Source: CTSoil-075 sp964292325
Lineage (GTDB): Bacteria > Bacillota > Negativicutes > DSM-13327
Assembly: GCA_964292325.1 (NCBI GenBank)
Contig: CAXYVG010000138.1
Span: forward strand, 1 to 7,734
Length of the DNA stretch: 7,734 nt
Direction: 5' to 3'
The first letter of the stretch is position 1. Each line of letters starts with the position of its first letter. Below the pieces are notes generated by a model. That model saw only the letters and a list, made by a program, of their open reading frames with translations. It had not been told where the DNA came from and searched no databases. Shown here in pieces: positions 6,104 through 7,734 of the stretch. The translations under genes and the position numbers were made by a program.

Positions 6104-6144
6104 CATTACCGCAATAAGCGAATTTAACGGCGAACTCCATCGCC
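6091..6144 (-). promoter_or_regulatory. Fluoride riboswitch aptamer (crcB motif)
   Basis: Minus-strand RNA has GGCGATGGAGTTCGCC (6144-6129), a 5-bp hairpin (GGCGA/TCGCC) with loop TGGAGT; then GTTAAA, a small CGC/GCG hairpin, and TAATGACTCCTA (6108-6097). This is the crcB-motif layout, close to the well-studied Bacillus cereus example as I remember it. Loop GGAGT can pair with ACTCC to close the pseudoknot. ACTCC is also the 5' arm of the terminator, so fluoride binding should prevent termination and switch genes ON. It heads the NifU-like gene and, by co-orientation, the crcB genes further down. Confidence 0.93.
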
Positions 6145-6160
6145 TATATTGTTCCTTTTT

Positions 6161-6189
6161 ATTATACTATTAGCTAAAACATTGGTCAA
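6161..6189 (-). promoter_or_regulatory. Sigma-A-type promoter of the riboswitch operon
   Basis: On the minus strand TTGACC (6189-6184) and TATAAT (6166-6161) are separated by exactly 17 bp. The predicted start of transcription is near 6153-6155, about 10 nt before the aptamer begins at 6144. This fits a short leader transcribed directly into the riboswitch. Confidence 0.88.
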
Positions 6190-6296
6190 TCTCTATATGA
6201 ACAAATTACCTCTCTTTAAAAATGAAATAAAACCCTATCAATCCTTATTATCTACAGTAAGCATTCTTGTCATAAGGGAAATGTCCCAAGTTTTCA

Positions 6297-6881
6297 TTAT
6301 AAATTACCATGAACTTTTTTTAGTAGCCAAGCCATATTTTCTCCAATATTTTTCATATTTGCCATTCCCTCTTGGTCCTCCTCTACTTCAGCAATAGCGT
6401 TACCATAAACCATATTCCAATAAGTTGAGCCTACAAGAAACATTTCTTTACTATGTAAAAAATGATTCAAAGTATCAAAAGCACTAATCGCGCCGCCACG
6501 ACGGGCAGCAATTACCGTAGCTCCAACCTTATATTTTAGTAATCCTCTATTAGCAGCTAACACAATACTCGCCCGATCAATGAATGCCTTTATCTGTGAA
6601 GTTACTCCTGCGGAGTATACTGGTGAGCCAAGAATAATCCCATCAGCAGCAATCATTTTTTCTAAACATATATTAAAAGAGTCGTCTGTTATAATGCATT
6701 GTTTATTTTTCTGTTTGATGCAAGCTCCACAAGCAGTACAGCCTCTTATATTTTGGCTAGACAACGAAATCATTTCCGTATCAATTCCCTGGCGATTCAG
6801 TTCATTAAACACTGTTTGGATTAATATGGCCGTATTACCTTCTTTGCGAGGACTTCCATTAATACCAATCACTTTCATCAT
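6297..6881 (-). CDS. Iron-sulfur-flavoprotein-like NAD(P)H/FMN oxidoreductase (flavodoxin fold)
   Basis: 194 aa from the ATG at 6881, 7 nt after GGAG (6892-6889); the next codon is also ATG (6878) and could serve. The flavodoxin-like NADPH-dependent FMN reductase fold is shown by VIGINGSPRKEGNT (4-17, FMN phosphate loop) and by GSPVYSAGVTSQIKAFIDR (85-103, isoalloxazine-side loop). C48, C51, C54 and C62 form a compact CxxCxxC-x7-C cluster, like the motif of iron-sulfur flavoproteins (Isf) that binds a 4Fe-4S cluster. It is therefore probably a cytosolic two-electron carrier or reductase in anaerobic redox metabolism; the substrate cannot be read. It lies upstream of, and codirectional with, the fluoride-riboswitch unit, which has its own promoter. 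No clear terminator was seen after it. Confidence 0.88.
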   Translation of the reverse strand: MMKVIGINGSPRKEGNTAILIQTVFNELNRQGIDTEMISLSSQNIRGCTACGACIKQKNKQCIITDDSFNICLEKMIAADGIILGSPVYSAGVTSQIKAFIDRASIVLAANRGLLKYKVGATVIAARRGGAISAFDTLNHFLHSKEMFLVGSTYWNMVYGNAIAEVEEDQEGMANMKNIGENMAWLLKKVHGNL

Positions 6882-7019
6882 ATACCATCTCCATTTTAAC
6901 TTTCCCAACTTTATATGGAACGATTACATCATCTGACTCTTGAGAAAATTTAGCTTTATAAACCACATATGATGTATTGCTCTTTCTTTTGGTGCACCTT
7001 TTTTCTCACTGTCCCCCAT
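6859..7019 (-). pseudogene. Possible frame-broken small ORF
   Basis: Two adjoining minus-strand reading frames look protein-like but are offset. One is 7019-6924 (31 aa, starting MGDSEKKGAPKERAIHH). The other is 6966-6859 (35 aa from a GTG, containing AKFSQESDDVIVPYKVGKV and ending ESDWY). Joined by a frameshift near 6966 they would give a charged protein of about 52 aa that overlaps the start of the flavoprotein gene by 23 nt. No good ribosome binding site precedes either part. I do not recognise the family. It may be a decayed gene, a sequencing frameshift or chance. Confidence 0.2.
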
Positions 7020-7070
7020 AAAGCTGCTACGCCATATTAAGATAGAAGTCCATTGGCTAAAATATGATCT

Positions 7071-7508
7071 TTAATCTTTAATTAACGTTTCCAATATGAG
7101 AGCGGCATCTTTAACAAAACCTTTACATTTATAATGAAGATCATTACTCTTAAAATAGTTCTGACCCTCGGCAGTCGCAAGGTCACAACCTAACAACTGT
7201 TGACAGTTTACATTGCCATGTATTTCTTGAAATTTGCGAGAAAATGTTTGTACAAGATCATACGTCTTCTCCTTAGCCGATTTCTCATTATCATTATTGT
7301 TAATAAATCCCAAAACCATATATGCACCCGTTACCGCCCCACATGTTTGGCAAGTACGACCCATTCCACCACCAAAGGAACGAGCTATGGTTTTAGCAGT
7401 TTCTTCATCAATACCATACTGTTTTCCATAAGTAATAAATATCGATTGTGAACATGAGTAACCTTCTTTGAATTTGTTTACTGCTTCTTCAACTAATGGT
7501 GATTTCAT
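7071..7508 (-). CDS. C_GCAxxG_C_C family protein (putative redox-active cysteine protein)
   Basis: 145 aa, the usual size for this family. Conserved features are the N-terminal YSCSQSI with C19, the SFGGGMGRTCQTCGAVTGA block (44-62) with C53 and C56 corresponding to the family-naming GCAxxG region, and the later cysteines C102 (NCQQLLGCDL, with C108) and C128 (HYKCKGF). No signal peptide or strong membrane helix is seen. The family is widespread in anaerobes and is annotated as a possible redox-active or metal-binding protein, but no reaction is established. The ATG at 7508 has an excellent AAGGAGG site. The flavoprotein follows about 190 nt downstream in the same direction; cotranscription is possible but not shown. 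Confidence 0.9.
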   Translation of the reverse strand: MKSPLVEEAVNKFKEGYSCSQSIFITYGKQYGIDEETAKTIARSFGGGMGRTCQTCGAVTGAYMVLGFINNNDNEKSAKEKTYDLVQTFSRKFQEIHGNVNCQQLLGCDLATAEGQNYFKSNDLHYKCKGFVKDAALILETLIKD

Positions 7509-7668
7509 AACTATTTCCTCCTTGTAATTCTATTTACCCCAGCCCTTTATTATCTTAACGACCTGGCACTACTCCATACATAACCAGAGTTTCACTGAGT
7601 TCACTTTTAAAATGTCAATCATCTAAATCAATAGCAAAAACAGTCGATGATATATCAATTCAATTAAT

Positions 7669-7698
7669 ATCTTATTCATTGAGTATTTCACTTGACAA
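7669..7698 (-). promoter_or_regulatory. Candidate promoter for the C_GCAxxG_C_C gene
   Basis: On the minus strand TTGTCA (7698-7693) and TAAGAT (7674-7669) are 18 bp apart, about 160 nt upstream of the start codon. The match is moderate and the leader would be long. A TTGACA at about 7580-7630 has no good -10 partner. Confidence 0.35.
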
Positions 7699-7734
7699 AT
7701 ACCATGTTAACGAAGAAATAGAACCAGTCTCACG

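Noticed and set aside
6038..6106. Longer start of the NifU-like gene
   Set aside because: It would translate through the riboswitch terminator hairpin; the ATG at 6037 has its own GAGGAG site.
6882..6908. Longer start of the flavoprotein
   Set aside because: The FMN-reductase fold begins at MKVIGINGSP, and the ribosome binding site lies within the extra segment.

Overview
The window looks like chromosomal DNA of an anaerobic, low-GC Firmicutes bacterium. It has strong AGGAGG-type ribosome binding sites, sigma-A-like promoters, Rho-independent terminators, and a superoxide reductase plus rubrerythrin pair, which is the usual oxygen defence of anaerobes. The mix (HD-GYP protein, desulfoferrodoxin, rubrerythrin, GGGtGRT protein, C_GCAxxG_C_C protein) would fit a Clostridia or Negativicutes-type genome. 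That placement is inference; no rRNA or other phylogenetic marker is present.

Layout. (1) 34-1038, minus: a PAS + HD-GYP cyclic-di-GMP phosphodiesterase. (2) 1039-1487: an AT-rich divergent regulatory region with a 20-bp perfect inverted repeat and an 18-bp palindrome. (3) 1488-2419, plus: a two-gene operon of desulfoferrodoxin (superoxide reductase) and rubrerythrin, closed by a terminator that works in both orientations. (4) 2540-6189, minus: a six-gene unit read right to left. It begins with a near-consensus promoter (6161-6189) and a fluoride (crcB-motif) riboswitch with its own terminator (6056-6144). Then come a NifU/IscU-like Fe-S scaffold homologue, a GGGtGRT-family protein, a DUF190 protein, two overlapping CrcB/Fluc fluoride channel genes and a second DUF190 paralogue, followed by a clear terminator. 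(5) 6297-7508, minus: an iron-sulfur-flavoprotein-like NAD(P)H/FMN reductase homologue and a C_GCAxxG_C_C-family cysteine-rich redox protein, with a possible frame-broken small ORF between them.

How it fits together. The two CrcB proteins are probably the two halves of a heterodimeric fluoride exporter. The DUF190 proteins resemble small PII-like regulators and frame the pair. The riboswitch should allow read-through when fluoride is bound, because the aptamer sequesters the 5' arm of the terminator. The gene directly behind it is not the exporter but the NifU-like/GGGtGRT pair, whose function is unknown. The most notable reading of the window is that this pair belongs to a fluoride response. 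An internal hairpin at 4261-4300, just before the DUF190-crcB block, closely resembles the expression platform of the riboswitch but has no aptamer, and looks like the relic of a second copy.
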